64,000 bases of DNA from Guadua angustifolia (GCA_036346375.1 CM070517.1:11139161-11203160), one strand, 5' to 3'. Counted from the first letter of the stretch, positions 45,791 to 57,918 are shown. The notes: a model not told the origin generated them from the letters alone. Made by a program: numbers and translations.

Positions 45791-48679
45791 TCAGGCGAGG
45801 CTTGAATGGTGTTCGCCTTTTGGATTAATGACCTCACGCATCAAGAAGGCACAGAGTTGCCTTCGAATATCTAGCAAGTCAGCCTGTTCCAACGCAGATT
45901 CATATAAATTCTTTGTGTATATAAATTAATAAGTGGAAACAACTATTGCAAAATTGACAAACCTCTATAACATTGGTCGTCTTTGAACCAATGAGGAGTT
46001 CCATGTTGTGGCAAACGTAGAATCCACATTGGTTAGTGCCCTTTGATTGCTGGTAGGACTGCCAAAATATAATAGGCTAATTAGTTTCGAGGGTATTATT
46101 ATGGAGTGTGAAGGTATTATTGCATACTAGCGGATATCGAAAAGTTATAAGTATGGTTTAGCGTCGCTGGGTTCTTCTTGTGTAGACCTCCACGAGCTTT
46201 GTAGACACCGAACAATATGTCGAGTAAATCTTTGATAGGCTTCAAGTCATGAGTGCCACCCTTTTTAGAATTACCTAGTTCTATCTTGGTATAATTATAA
46301 GTAGAACCCAATAAAACCTACACAGCTATGTCATCATGGTCATTAAACTTAACTTCAAGCTACATTATATAGTACAAAGCAATAAGTATAGCAACTGGAT
46401 GAAGAACTTACCTTGAGTTGTGGGGTAAAAGTATGAATTTTTTGTCCCAGTGAGCCAGCAATACTCTTTCCACGTACTCGTGGATGACTTCTAATTTTTC
46501 ATCCATGTTTGCTTGGACACCATGTGTGGGTTAAGGAAACCCACCGGTTGTTTCCTTGCTTCTGCTTCCATGATCATATATCTACATATACAAAATCAAG
46601 GATCATATATATTGGACATTTATCGGTACGACACGAATGTACACTATGATTACAAACACTTACAATGTCCAGCATCTCATGAGTGATACGCCAAGGGCAC
46701 TTAGGTTGTACAGTTTGAACAGATCGTTGAAGCCGACCACAAAATAACCATTGTAAAAAATACTACTCCTTGAAGTAGACTAGGATACTCGATGCACGTT
46801 GTGCCACCAGCTTGTTGCCTTGTTCCATGCACCAATCTTGCAATCTAATGTAGGCTAATGTGAGCATCTCCTAGCACTCTTTCGGTACGAACGACTGTCC
46901 CAGCTTGAATTGCCATGCCAATGGGGCAAATGGAAAGTGATGAGCTGACGTTGTTATCCTTTTCGATTTGCCTTTGTCGCCGCTTCGCCGTCTACCAAAT
47001 GTCATCATCATGGGAGATGACTTGGCCCGAACTACAGTATCGGCCTATGCCTGACGGGACATGGTAGCCAATTTGGTGAGCTCCTTTGGTGCAGCACATG
47101 GCTCTGGTAGTGCTAGTAGCTCTGGCGCATCAAGTGGCTCTAGTAGTGCTTGTAGGTTTGGTGCTCCTGGGCGGGCATCGAAGGAGATGTCTTTCTTGGG
47201 CCACTTGATAAATGTACCGATGGCATCTCCTAGTGTGACGATCTCGTCGTTTGAGAGTATCTCTTGTGTGACGGCTTTACAAATTTCATGTATGCCATCG
47301 ACCTCGACCTTCACGTAGCCCAGTTGTAAAGTACGACCATGCACTAATGCCCCTGCATCGGATGGATACATGCGCCCCGAAATAGTCTGAAGGGGAACAG
47401 AGCCATTAGCAAGCCTCACTTGGAGATTGCACGGTGTGACCATCTACGTAAGGGTACATAATTAATTAGATAATATGTCAAACAAGTCTATGTAAGGAGC
47501 ATTGCAGACATTGTATATTACCCATGTTTCATTCAGAGGAAAACTAGCTTCGTCCATGTCCATCTCAGGGGTGGACGCGTAGCTGCTCCAATAGTTGGTT
47601 GGGCTGAACTGCGCCTGTTGTTCTTGGGCTTGCACATTCCATGCCTGCCTCTCCTCAGCCACCATTTGATCTATCCTTTCATCAAAGCTTCGTAGCTTAT
47701 CGAACTACGCTTTGAGCCTTTCCTTAATCAGGGCTACTAGCCATTCCTCGCGCTCAGCTTTACTTCTCTTCCTACTCCGGTACATGTTGGAGTTATGTGG
47801 GAATCCCATATTCCAAGGAACTAAAACACCTAGGCCTCGGGTGTGACTCGGGTGCTTCTTGTTTCCCAAGGCTGTGGAGAGTACATTTTTCTCTCTGTCT
47901 GAAGTGAAAGATCCCTAGAAAGATTCTGTGCTCAACGATATTAGGCATTGGGACATTTCCTCATCGGCGGGGTTGGCAAAGGACACGTCGCTCGAAGACG
48001 TGGGACGTGACCTCACTCTTACCCAATTTTAGGTGTGTGGGTCAATGATCGAGGCAAACGGTGGCACGACCTCCTTCTGGACTGCCTTATTGTCCTCCCT
48101 CATCCATTGCGCAATCTTATCCGCGTACCCAGTTGAGCCGAGTCTGTATGGGTGGGTGTTTTTTGACTGAATGTTCTTGTGCGCTGCATTTTGACTCACA
48201 AACTCTTCCATCATCTTCAACTCGACAAATCGTCCCTACACATGTTCAATGATAAACCCGTACTTCTGGAACAGAGTTGTTTCCTTATTCACGTAATTAG
48301 TGACGATGACGCTCTTGAAGTTCTTCCACGTCTTTCACACCACTAGCAACGCATACCGTCACAATGCGGGCATGGCGTCTTGTGGGAGCTCGAATGATGT
48401 GAATATTTCTGTCACCAGGTTATCGCGCTCCTCATCTATCAGCATCTTCCATGATGGATATGTGATGGGGACCCTTTCACACCCAACGATCTCGCACATG
48501 GTCTGGAAAGCTACCACAGCATTTCGAGGCGCGATAGGGGCCCCATCGTGCGGATTAACTGCTGTGATGGTGTATCGGCTCTGAGGCCTCTTACTAAGAC
48601 CTCTTAGACTGTGCCTCTGATTTCTTACGTTGGGTGCCTCATTAGATCCATTCGGTGATGAGGAATGAGGGGACACCAT
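45791..48679 (-). pseudogene. Second gene of remnant D: Ptta/En/Spm-like with Ulp1-like C-terminus
   Basis: Minus strand, likely start of this exon at 48,679 (MVSPHSSSPNGSNEAPNVRN). Transposase_24-like region: KMMEEFVSQNAAHKNIQSKN...HPYRLGSTGYADK (48,220-48,060). Then SHTRGLGVLVPWNMGFPHNS (about 47,850), YRSRKRSKAEREEW, and a DUF8039-like block (47,443-47,045, TLGDAIGTFIKWPKKDISFD). A Ulp1/C48 end follows, with KGTNQCGFYVCHNMEL at about 46,040 (the catalytic-type Cys retained), ending CAFLMREVINPKGEHH at a TGA at 45,791. Several stops lie between the blocks; some may fall in introns. A GC-rich first exon probably lies at 51,331-51,567. Confidence 0.8.
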
Positions 48680-49468
48680 CTTATAATGAAGATCACATAA
48701 GAGGCAAGTTGGTAAATAAACAAAGTCATAGAGGCTCGTAGAAGAGGAAAGCAAGTAAATTTAAGCGTTCTTTAGTACGTTTGTAATTGTATGATGCAAA
48801 TTTAAGAGAATATAAGTTAAGAGAAGCAAATTTAAGAGAAGGTAAGTTAAGAGTAGCATATTTAAGAGAAGGTAAATTAAGAATTATTTCGTACATACAA
48901 GATTAAGAGAATCGATATTGCTTACAAGGCCAATCAATATTGTTGAACAAAGTATGATAATAAGAGGATGATGTAAATGTGTTTGTGGTGCTCTCAGAAA
49001 TTAGGCAAATTTGAAGATTTTGAATATTCAATCTCAATCAGAAATGCATAAACAAATCAATTAAGCAAGTATGGTCTTCAACCCTTACCACCTTATCATG
49101 CACATTAAAGAATTGATAATTAAGAGCATTGTTTCAAAAATCTAAGACCAGATTATATTCAAGTCAAGCAATGCTAATTAATCAATCGAATCAATAGAGA
49201 AGATGAATGCAAGTAGCTCTACACTTCTACCAGCATATCTAAGAGGTAACTGAACTAAACAAAATATAGATAGAGAAGTGTGCTACCAACACAAGTAAAG
49301 TGACAGTAGTTAATTAAAACTAATTAGACAAATAAGTCTATTGGTTCAAGGCGAAACTCGCAAAATTAACTGTTATGATCATTACTTTACCCATTGTCAT
49401 CATCGAGCAATGAGAAGGCAGTAAGGTGGAGTTTACATGACACAAACAACATGTTATAAATCATGGAA
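48680..49468 (-). other. AT-rich 5' intron-like part of the D gene
   Basis: No coding region; gaagataaattaagag-like short repeats at 48,790-48,880. Confidence 0.45.
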
Positions 49469-49476
49469 TATATATG

Positions 49477-50897
49477 TAGGGCTGGAAAATTAGCTCGTGG
49501 CTCGGCTCGGGCTCGTCCGAGCCTGGCTCGGCTCGCACAGGCTCGTGGCTCGGACCGAGCCCGAGCCGAGCCTGTTTTCTAGGCTCAAAAACACCGAGCC
49601 GGCTCGGCTCGACCACCGAGCCGGCTCATGAGCCAAAACGGCTCGGCGGCCTACCCACCCAGCAATACCACGAGCCACGGCCTCGGGCCAGCCCACCCAA
49701 TGCCACATGCCAGTGCTACCCAACCCACGGCCAGACCAGGGCAAAAGCCAAGCAATTCCTTCCCCTAACCCTAATCCCCTCCCCTCACTCCCTCAGGCCC
49801 TCACCTGGTGGCGGCTGGCGCTCGCGGCTTGGTGCCTTGGTGGCCCGTGACGCTCGCCGCTCGGCGCCGGGCCTCGGCCGTCGCCATTCCGTGAGCTCGG
49901 CGGCTTGGTGCTAGCCTTAGTGGGTGGCCGTGACGCTTCGCTGCCGCGCCGGCGCCGCCATTCCCGTGACGCCGCCGCTTCGGCCATCCGCGAGACCGCG
50001 ACCGCGAGGGGGATTCGCCCGTCGGCCCCGGCGCCCGCCATCCGCGACCGCGAGGGGGATTCGGCGATTCGCCCGCATCTTCCGATCTTCGGCTCTTCGC
50101 TTCCTTCAACGACACCTTCGGCAGTTCGGCTTCATCGTGACTCGTGAGATGCCGCATCCCTTTCCCCCTTTTTCCATTCTTTGTGAGATGGATGTGTTGA
50201 TGTGTAGTAATTACTCTTGTATTGGAGCTGTTGTGATGTTGTCTGCGTGTAATGGCCAATGATGATTGAATTTGTTGTGTTATGCTTCTATACATATTTT
50301 CCATAAAGAAATCTAGCTTCAGCTTGAGAGCTATCGCTTCTTGAGTTTGGTTGATTGAGCTATGACAGCTTGGTTGATTGAGCTCGATTTGTGCAATGGT
50401 GATGGTCTATATATATTGCATCTGTGGTTATTTGTTGTTTAAATTGTAAATGGCACGAGTTGATGTATGCTCAAGATGAATCACCGCCTTTTGCACTAAT
50501 TTGCCGAGTCATGCATATCTATTATCTATCGGAGTACTATGATCACTAATCGATATATGTATAATTGTATAGTTACGAACATTTACCAAATACCTGTTGA
50601 AGTATTTGGAACATTGCATGGCCATGCATGATTGTTCTTTGATTAGTGTTACAAGTTGTTTATACTGATTGCTACCTGCACTGTGAATTGCTTGATGCTT
50701 ATTTCTCAACATACAACTCGTCATTATGCGCTGGCTCGGCGAGCCAACGAGCCGGCTCGCGAGCCGACCTCGAGCCGAGCCGAGCCGGTTTTTCAGGCTC
50801 GTCGTAGGGCCGAGCCGAGCCTGGCTCGGCTCGCCATATCACCGAGCCGCACCGAGCCGAGCCGAGCCTGGCTTGGCTCGGCTCGTTTCCAGCCCTA
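49477..50897. mobile_element. Non-autonomous hAT element rich in gagccgagcc repeats, 1,421 bp
   Basis: Ends are tagggctggaaa and its inverse tttccagcccta. Perfect 8-bp duplications tatatatg are at 49,469-49,476 and 50,898-50,905. Both subterminal regions (49,495-49,650 and 50,725-50,890) are dense arrays of ggctcggctcg and cgagccgagcc in opposing orientation. The interior has a GC-rich, gene-like block at 49,730-50,150 (cccctaaccctaatcccctc then GC-rich repeats), like the 5' end of a gene, followed by AT-rich DNA. No hAT transposase domain was found. Confidence 0.95.
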
Positions 50898-51330
50898 TAT
50901 ATATGTAGTTTGAATGCAATTTGCAGTTTTTGATTGAAGCATACTGGACTAAGAGATAGCACAAAAAGAGAAGTTATATGGCAGCTAAAAACAATAACAC
51001 ATCATAGAACAGTAAGAGGAACTCAAAAACTAAAATGTAGAAGCAAAATCACAAAATCACCAATTTATATTTTGTAGGCAGAATTAAATCATGATTGCAG
51101 CATAATGACTAATTTACATGCATTGCTGAACCACCTCACATAAGATCTGTGAATAAGAGCATAAGTACATTGATACTAAGGTCTTCAACCCACAACCATT
51201 TCGGACATAAACCGCAGTGCATAATATTTACCATACTACATTGTAAATGAAACAAGCTCAAGGCTGAATATCTCAGTATACAACACTCTTGTTAGTTTTC
51301 TTGCTAGATCTACCAACACTTGCCACATAT

Positions 51331-51567
51331 TTACGGGGAGGAAGTCATACCTTTGGTTTCAGGGGAGGAAGAAGGCACGAGCGGAGGCGATCGGACGGAG
51401 GAGGGGGCAGAGGCGAGGGCACACCACTGAGGGGGAGGGCCTGTGAAGAGAGGGAGGAGGGGCAGAGGGAGGTGGAGGCGGGCGGCGGCAAGGGCTATGG
51501 CTAGGGTGGAGGCAGAGTCGGTGGAGGAGAGGGAGGCTAGGGCGTAGGTGAAGGCAGACAACAACAT
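51331..51567 (-). pseudogene. GC-rich first-exon-like block of the D gene
   Basis: Minus-strand open frame of 78 codons, Ser/Leu/Ala-rich, between the repeat array at 51,672 and the second-gene body. Same position as the 6,923-7,262 block in element A. Whether it is translated is unknown. Confidence 0.35.
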
Positions 51568-51671
51568 GGGCTAGGGTGCGATGGTGGAGGTGGATGGCAG
51601 CGCTAGCGTGATGGTTTCGGGTAGAGGACAGAACGATGGGGGGTAGAAGGTCTGAACGATAGGGGTAGATG

Positions 51672-51715
51672 TTATATGAACCACATCGCAGACGGTTCCA
51701 GTATAGAACCGTCTG
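51672..51715. repeat. Single subterminal-type palindrome of remnant D
   Basis: tcgcagacggttccagtata followed by gaaccgtctgtgatc forms one palindromic unit of the D motif. Confidence 0.75.
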
Positions 51716-51898
51716 TGATCAAAATAACCTCATATAAATAATATGCATAACATTTGACAAGTGGTACTTAACTCAGTTGGCAAAAGGTTTTGTTATCCAA
51801 CTTAAGATTATAATATGTAGATACATCTCATTAATTATAATATAGGTACACTTGAAATAAACAAAACGATCTCATCACAACTCCATTTGCTTATTCAT

Positions 51899-52150
51899 CT
51901 ATATAAAAATTAGCTCTTCACGATGATCGACATGGGTGTAGCTAGCTTCCTCAAGTTGATCTTTCTGAACCATGACGCCAATACCGATTGGAAGCAACTC
52001 GTCAAATTGATTGTATTCTTCCTCATGTACCACATTCTCAACTCTGACAATCCTTCTTTTTCAATGTTACATCAGTAAATGTGTACCCATTTAAGTCGTA
52101 TCCTTTCCATGTTACAACAGTAAATTCTAGCCCTTTCGCCAACTATGTTA
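51899..52150 (-). pseudogene. TNP2 C-terminal fragment with internal deletion
   Basis: Minus strand reads LAKGLEFTVVTWKGYDLNGY, then jumps to KRIVRVENVVHEEEYNQFDE and ends THVDHREELIFI with a TAG at 51,899. In element A these two pieces of the DUF4216-type end are about 330 bases apart, so the segment between them is deleted here. Confidence 0.8.
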
Positions 52151-52229
52151 GCGTATCACCTGAGGAGCTTGCAATGATCAGTTGTCGCTTCTTCAACCAT
52201 TTGTTAAATTGAATCTTTCAATTTGGATA

Positions 52230-54368
52230 GAGAGATAGATATACTCTCCACGATTTTGGAAAACAAGGAGCACCTGGGTCGCACCCGAGGCCTAGGTGTT
52301 TTCATTTTCTAGAAAATGGAATTCCCACATAACTCTAACACGTACCGGAGTAGGAAGGGAAGCAAAGCCAAACGTGAGGAACGACTAGTAGCCCTGATTG
52401 AGGAAAGGGCTGAGAAAAGGCTCAAAACACGCTGTTTGATAGTCAGCTACAAAGTTTGAGGAAAGGATAGATCAAAGGGTGGCTGTAGAGAGGCAGACAC
52501 GGAACATGCAAGCTCAAGAACACAAGCACAGTTCAGCCCAACCAACCGTTAGAGTAGCTGTGCATCCACCCCTGAGATGGACGTGGATGAAACCAGATTT
52601 CCTTTAACGAAACTGAGGTAATATACATGTCTAAAATGCTCCTTAGATAGACCTGTTTAACATGTTAGCTAATTAATTGTGTACCTTTATATAGGTGGCC
52701 ACACCGTGCAATCTTTAAGTGAGGCTTATAAACGGCTCTATTCCTCATCAAGCTGCTTGGGGGTGAGCGTATCCATCTGGTGCAGGGAGTTAGTGCACAT
52801 TCATACTTTAGATCTGGGCTACGTGAAGGTCTAGGTCGATGACGTACATGAAATTTGTAAGGCCATCACGCTTGAGATGCCCCCAAACAATGAGATCGTC
52901 ACACTTGGGGATGCCATTGGCATATTTATCCAGTGGCCTAAGAATGACATCTTCTTTGACGCCCGCCTAGAAGCACCTAAGCTACAAGCCGTATCGGAGC
53001 CACGTGATGCGCCAGAGCTACTAGCACTATCGGAGCCATATGCTGCATTGAAGGAGCCCGCCAAATTAGCTACCATGTCCCATCAGGCACATACCAAAAC
53101 TGTAGTTCAGGTCAAGTCGTTTCCCATGAAGAATACATTTGTTAGACGGTGAGGCTGCAACAAGGGAAAATCGAAAGGGATGACCACGTCAGCCCATGAC
53201 TTTCTATTTGCCCCGTTGGCATGGCAATTAGAGCTGGGATAGCCGTTCGTACCGAAAGAGTGCTAGGACATGCTTACATTAGTCTGCATTAGATTGTAAG
53301 ATTGATGCATCGAACAAGCCAACAAGCTAGTGGCACATCGAGTATCTCGGTCAGCTTCTAAGAGGAGCATTTCTTACACCGGTTTTTGGACGGCTTCAAC
53401 AACTTGTTCGAGCTCTACAACCTCAATACTCTCGATGTCTCACTCATGAGGTGCTGGACATTGTAAGTGTGTGCAGTCACGATCTACATTGAAGTCGTAC
53501 CAATAAATGTCATATATATATATATGATCCTTTATTTTATATATGTAGGTACATGATCATAGAGCAAAAGCAAGAAAAGAACCGGTAGGTTTCCTCAACC
53601 CACACGTGGTGTCCAAGCAAACTATAGACGAAGACTTACAAGTCGTCCATGAGTATATGAAAAAGTATTGCTGGCTCAATGCAACAAAAAGTTCATACTT
53701 TTACCCTACAACCCAGGATAAGTGTTTCGTCCACTTGCTATACTTGTTGATGTTAATGCAACTCATAATTAGGTTCAATGACCATGGCGACATACCAGTG
53801 TAGGTTTTACTAGGTTTTACTCATAATTATACTAAGATAGAACTAGGTAATTTACCTTGATTCAGAAAAGAGCGGCACCCACAAATTGGCACCTACCAAA
53901 AATTTACTCGACGGGTTGTTTAATGTCTATAAAGCTCGTGGAGGGCCACACAGGAACCCAGGAAAGCTGAAGCATATTTATAACTTTTCAATATCCGCTA
54001 GTGCACAATAATTCTTCACACTCTATAATAATACCATCAGAACTAATTAACTTATTATATTTTGGCAGTGCCACCAATAGCCAAAGGTCTCTAACCTATA
54101 TGGATTCTATGTTTGCCACAATATACAACTCCTCATTGGTTCAAAGAAGACCAATGTTACGGAGGTTTGTCAATCTTGCGACAATTATTTCCACTTATTA
54201 ATTTATATATACGCAAAACTTTACTCTTCCCATCAACAAGCTTGGAAATGTGCTGAATCTTCATTGAAATAGGCAGACCTTCTAGGTATTCAAGGACATC
54301 TCTATGCCTTCTTGTTATGTGAGGTCATAAATCCAAAAGGCGAATACCACCCAAGCATCATGCAATGA
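52230..54368 (+). pseudogene. Inverted partial copy (E) of the Ptta/Ulp1-like gene
   Basis: Plus-strand homologue of the D gene at 45,791-47,880, in opposite orientation. Matching pieces: the Arg-Gly-Leu-Gly region near 52,290, the DUF8039-like block at 52,870-53,080 (TLGDAIGIFIQWPKNDIFFD), the MVSKQT...YMKKYCWLNATKSSYFYP piece at 53,606, and the end AFLLCEVINPKGEYHPSIMQ with a TGA at 54,366-54,368. At the Ulp1 active site (about 54,090) it reads LYGFYVCHN, so the catalytic-type Cys seen in D is Tyr here. The 5' third of the gene is missing. Relic. Confidence 0.8.
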
Positions 54369-54598
54369 GTTGTGAATTTGTTAGTTACCATTTCGATTAA
54401 TTTGTAAACCTTGTGCTGTAAATTTGTGAGTTGTAGTTCTGAATTCAATTGGTTTTTACATATGTGAGTTGATTTTTGAAATAGATGCGCTGTGCATTGT
54501 AATGTGCAATTAGAGTTGATATCTAAAATGGATGTGCTGCATTTTGATATGTTATGCAAACTCATTTCTGAAATGTATGTCATAATAATACTGTGATC
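54369..54598 (+). other. 3' flank of copy E, up to the junction with element F
   Basis: Homologous, inverted, to 45,560-45,790 of D. The match stops near 54,598, where sequence homologous (inverted) to 42,780-42,960 of element B begins, marking a transposon-transposon junction. Confidence 0.65.
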
Positions 54599-54919
54599 AG
54601 GCTATGATCTAGCTCAATCATAATAAGAATCTAGTGAAAACTATACATATATATATATATATCAACGAAGGTAACTAATTAGTTCTAACATCGTGTTATG
54701 AAAAAGGAGTAGAACGAGGTGGTATGAAAGCACATACTCAAATTCATAGGGTAGATATATCTTTGACTGATACCTTTATCCCATTAGCACGTACTCCATT
54801 CTACATAAGAAGAAATTAGTTAGGCTTGCAAGTTAGTATAGTACAAGGGCACGCACGGTGGATTTTTTGCAAGTAAGACACTTACAGAGTCTAGCAACTC
54901 ATCAAGGCCACATCGAGGG

Positions 54920-57345
54920 CGTTTGTCTAGTATAGATCATATATGACCTTCCATTGGACAAAAAATTCACTGTCCCTGTGGAAAAAATCTTGTTCCTTGT
55001 ACTCGATGGTGAACGACTCTAGACTATGCTGGGCCGCGTCCAAGTACCATTCATGGAATTGACGTATCTTTGTTGTTAGCTGGAGAAGCTCCACACGCCT
55101 GATCATGATACGCCTGGTGTATATGGCCATCTTACTTGTGCATACTCAATCTTTGCCGTGCCTAATGCTTGATTTGCATCAAGTCCAGTTTCATCGAAGA
55201 ATTGTAGCATCTCCTTGGCCTTCTCCTCAGCTGACGTCCTCTCCTCTAACGTCTTCTTCTTGTAATAATCCTTAGTCAATGTACGCTCGTAGTTTGATAG
55301 ACGAGGCATTTCTTTTTTATCCTTCAAATTTTTAACAGTCCTCAAGCCTTCGTAAAATTCTTCTGTACCAGGCTCAACCTTCTTCTTCGGTGACTTGGGT
55401 CTAAAAAATTTAGTTACCTTGCTTGTCCTATCTTGTTGGCCTCCTCCTCGATCATATCGTACGCCCGCTTCAGAAGTGGAGCCAGCTTCTTGGATTGGGT
55501 GGACCCCGTCTTCTTGGGAGCTGCTGGCTGAGTAGGTTGGTTTGTCTTGGCCAGCGCCTTCATGGGAGCTGCTAGCTGAGTAGGCTGGCTTGTCTTGGCC
55601 GATGTTGGAGTTGGAGTTCCACTGCGGGGTGGTGCAGGAGATGGGCTTCTTCTAGGGCTAATGTGTGCGGGAGGTGGTGTAGGAGTCGGGCTTCTTCTAC
55701 CGTGGTCCAAGTGCGTGAGGTTTCTCCGTGGAGAGGACACGTCCACGTTATCTCAAAAATTATGAACCGTTTGCGCCACAGGAAGAAATTGTGTACCACC
55801 TCTCGCTAGCTTCGTAGCCCCGTCACCTCCAGGAATTTTGAGGTCAAGGTCCTCATACCCTGGGCCTACCTCCTCCACCGAGACCTTGGAGTAGCTCGAC
55901 GTTATCTGTTGGCTATGGATGAGCTGCCCCGGCCCCACTGGGTGGGTGAGCCATGCCGTGGGCCTTTGACGTGCAACTCACAAGGTGTCTGCTGTGTGTT
56001 GTTGTCTACGGGATTGTGGCCCAAGTCTACTTCGGGCAGCCCACCGAGCACAGCTGCTCCGCTGAACGGAGGGGTTGATGATGTTAGGATTACTGGGAGG
56101 TTCCTGGCTTACCACCCGCTGTTGGCTCAAGGCTAATTACACCTCTCTTCGGACCTCTTCTTGCATTCCCTCCTGTGTTTGATTCAAGCGTTCTTCAAGT
56201 ACAATGAGCTGTTGTGCCTGTCGGGCCTTGCTTCTCACCTGACTCCAATAGGTCTCGGCATCCTAACCGAAACCAACCTTCCACGGGACAACACAAATGC
56301 CTTCTGTACGTCCAGGGTCTCTGGATTTTGTAGGGCCCTTGTTAGCTCGTCGTTCTCCCTATTTAGCACGATGGTGCCCTGGGAAGACTCCTCGATCGAC
56401 TATACAAACCTTCTGGCCACATCTCTCAGTACCTCCCCAAACACCGCATTGCTTTCATCGTTAAGGCCACCGTCGTGAGTATAGAACCAATGCTTTGCTC
56501 TATCGGGCCATTCCAATGTTGCGGGTGTGACACCCTTTGCCAGTAGGTTCTGTTCCCTCTTCACCCATTTGGGTATCACCTGGCGGTAACTACCAAGGCC
56601 GAGTCGATGGTGGTAATTCTTCTTCTGTGTATTCTGCTTGTTCTTCACACTCAAACTTTGACCTTCTTCCGAAGTCTTGTAGTTCACGAGCGCATCCCAG
56701 TGATCCTACAACTTTGGGTACTTGTTGAAGTCGGGTGTTCGATTCTTCTTGATATACGCCATGTTTAACTTCTTTTTAAAAGTCTGGAATGCGATGGCCA
56801 TCTTCTTGAGTGTGTATCTCTTCACCTTCTCTTTGGTCCCTTAGGGAAAAGTGAATGTCTCATTCACATCGGTCTAGAGCATGTTCTTCGTATCTTTAGG
56901 GAGCTGATCCCATTTTGCTATGCTAATGGGCACATGGTCTCTAACGTGGATGCCATATGCAGAATTGAATGGCCCAAGCACCCCCAGTGGTGCAAGAGGT
57001 TGGCTGTTCTCACCAACTTCGGTAATAACATGTCTTGCCTTCGACTTCTTGCTTGGACCTCACTAACGTGATTGCCTACTTGGTTGACCGATCTGAAAGT
57101 ATGGTGCAATCATGAACGGGTTAGAATGTTGGCTTAGTATGATAGTGGAACCGACAATAATGAACGGGTTAGAATGTTACCTCGCTGGTCTCATCAGGCT
57201 CTGCGGCCTCATCGACCTCGGTGGCCTGAGCGGACACAGGTTGATCCACAAGGCCGGGTTCACGCTCCCCCGCCTCATAACCATCATCTCCTGCAATCAA
57301 ATTTCTCATAAATTCTTCTTGATTTAATCCTTTACCCGCCATCAT
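54920..57345 (-). pseudogene. Second gene of element F: Ptta/En/Spm-like, C-terminus lost
   Basis: Start at 57,345 (MMAGKGLNQEEFMRNLIAGD). The Ptta-like region is at 56,687-56,400: KKNYHHRLGLGSYRQVIPKW, EWPDRAKHWFYTHDGG, NAVFGEVLRDVARRFV. A Pro-rich stretch is at 55,746-55,500 (PTPTPPPAHISPRRSPSPA). Then follows AYDMIEEEANKIGQAR (about 55,440) and NLKDKKEMPRLSNYERTLTK with MLQFFDETGLDANQALGTAK (55,340-55,160). The Ulp1-like end is missing because of the junction at 54,598. Frame changes occur as in B. A kinase gene fragment lies in its 5' part, upstream of the ATG, on the opposite strand. Confidence 0.78.
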
Positions 57346-57391
57346 TATTTCTTAGGCTAGAAGAAGGCACTGAAAATTAACAAAAATAGAT

Positions 57392-57918
57392 CAACAAAAG
57401 ATTGCTGTCAAGATGCATTCTACAACATCAGCTATAGGGAAAGGAATGACAGAGTTTTTTACTGAGGTATTTAATTTCAATCCATAAAATTGGTATTTTC
57501 ATCATGTTTGTACAATTCTATGCAATATATAGATTTTATTTTCGAAAATAATTTTCATGCTATTATTTGCATGTTGTCCTCTGATTCTGAATATTTTTTT
57601 ATTTTGTAGGTTGAAAGCTTAACAACTGTGCATCATAGATATCTTGTTTTGTTGGTTGGCTACTGCACTGACAAGGATCATTTAGCTCTTATTTGTGAGT
57701 ACATGCTGAATGGAAGCCTTTATGACCATTTACGAGGTTTGTGATATGCAAACTTCAGAATTTATGATGTTGACCTTCTTGTGCAATCTCCTTCCCCATG
57801 AAAAAAGTTCTACTTAATCCTTGGATATATATCCTTATTTACATGGTTTGTAAGTTCTGTAGTAATCTTGCATACGCCAAGGTTTCACATAATGTAAATT
57901 AGTTGCATCAGTAAAGAT
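57392..57918 (+). other. Insertion of host-gene DNA inside element F (527 bp)
   Basis: Element B has aatagat directly joined to ttcatttcatgtaaag (inverted, about 40,105-40,130). Element F has aatagat, then 527 extra bases, then aaagatcacatttcatctaaag. The short agat at both borders is shared. The extra DNA contains the kinase exons described next, so B shows the state without the capture. Confidence 0.75.
57401..57736 (+). pseudogene. Captured receptor-like kinase fragment (two exons with intron)
   Basis: Exon at 57,401-57,466 reads IAVKMHSTTSAIGKGMTEFF then TE, with the Ala-Val-Lys motif of protein-kinase subdomain II. An intron starting gtatttaat and ending tttttgtag follows. Exon 57,610-57,736 reads VESLTTVHHRYLVLLVGYCT, DKDHLALICEYMLNGSLYDH, LR and ends at gag|gtttgt. 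The two join in frame and correspond to subdomains II-V of a plant LRR-type receptor-like kinase (the VxSLxxVHHRxLVxLxGYC pattern). Splice sites are retained, so the fragment came from genomic DNA and not from mRNA. It has neither the ATP-loop upstream nor the catalytic loop, so it cannot encode a kinase. It lies antisense to the transposon gene around it. Confidence 0.88.

Larger units (their letters stand above)
45245..52150 (-). mobile_element. CACTA remnant D
   Basis: Palindromic repeats of the tcacagacggttccaaaatgg type occur at 45,250-45,485 and again at 51,672-51,715, with a Ptta/Ulp1-like second gene between them on the minus strand. A TNP2 3' fragment lies beyond (51,899-52,150), the same order as in element A (repeat array, then TNP2 3' end). 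No clean CACTA terminus was found at the left. A hAT element sits in the 5' part of the gene (49,477-50,897). Confidence 0.7.

Noticed and set aside
57401..57736. A functional receptor-like kinase gene
   Set aside because: Only two exons covering subdomains II-V are present, with no ATP-loop, catalytic loop or receptor part.
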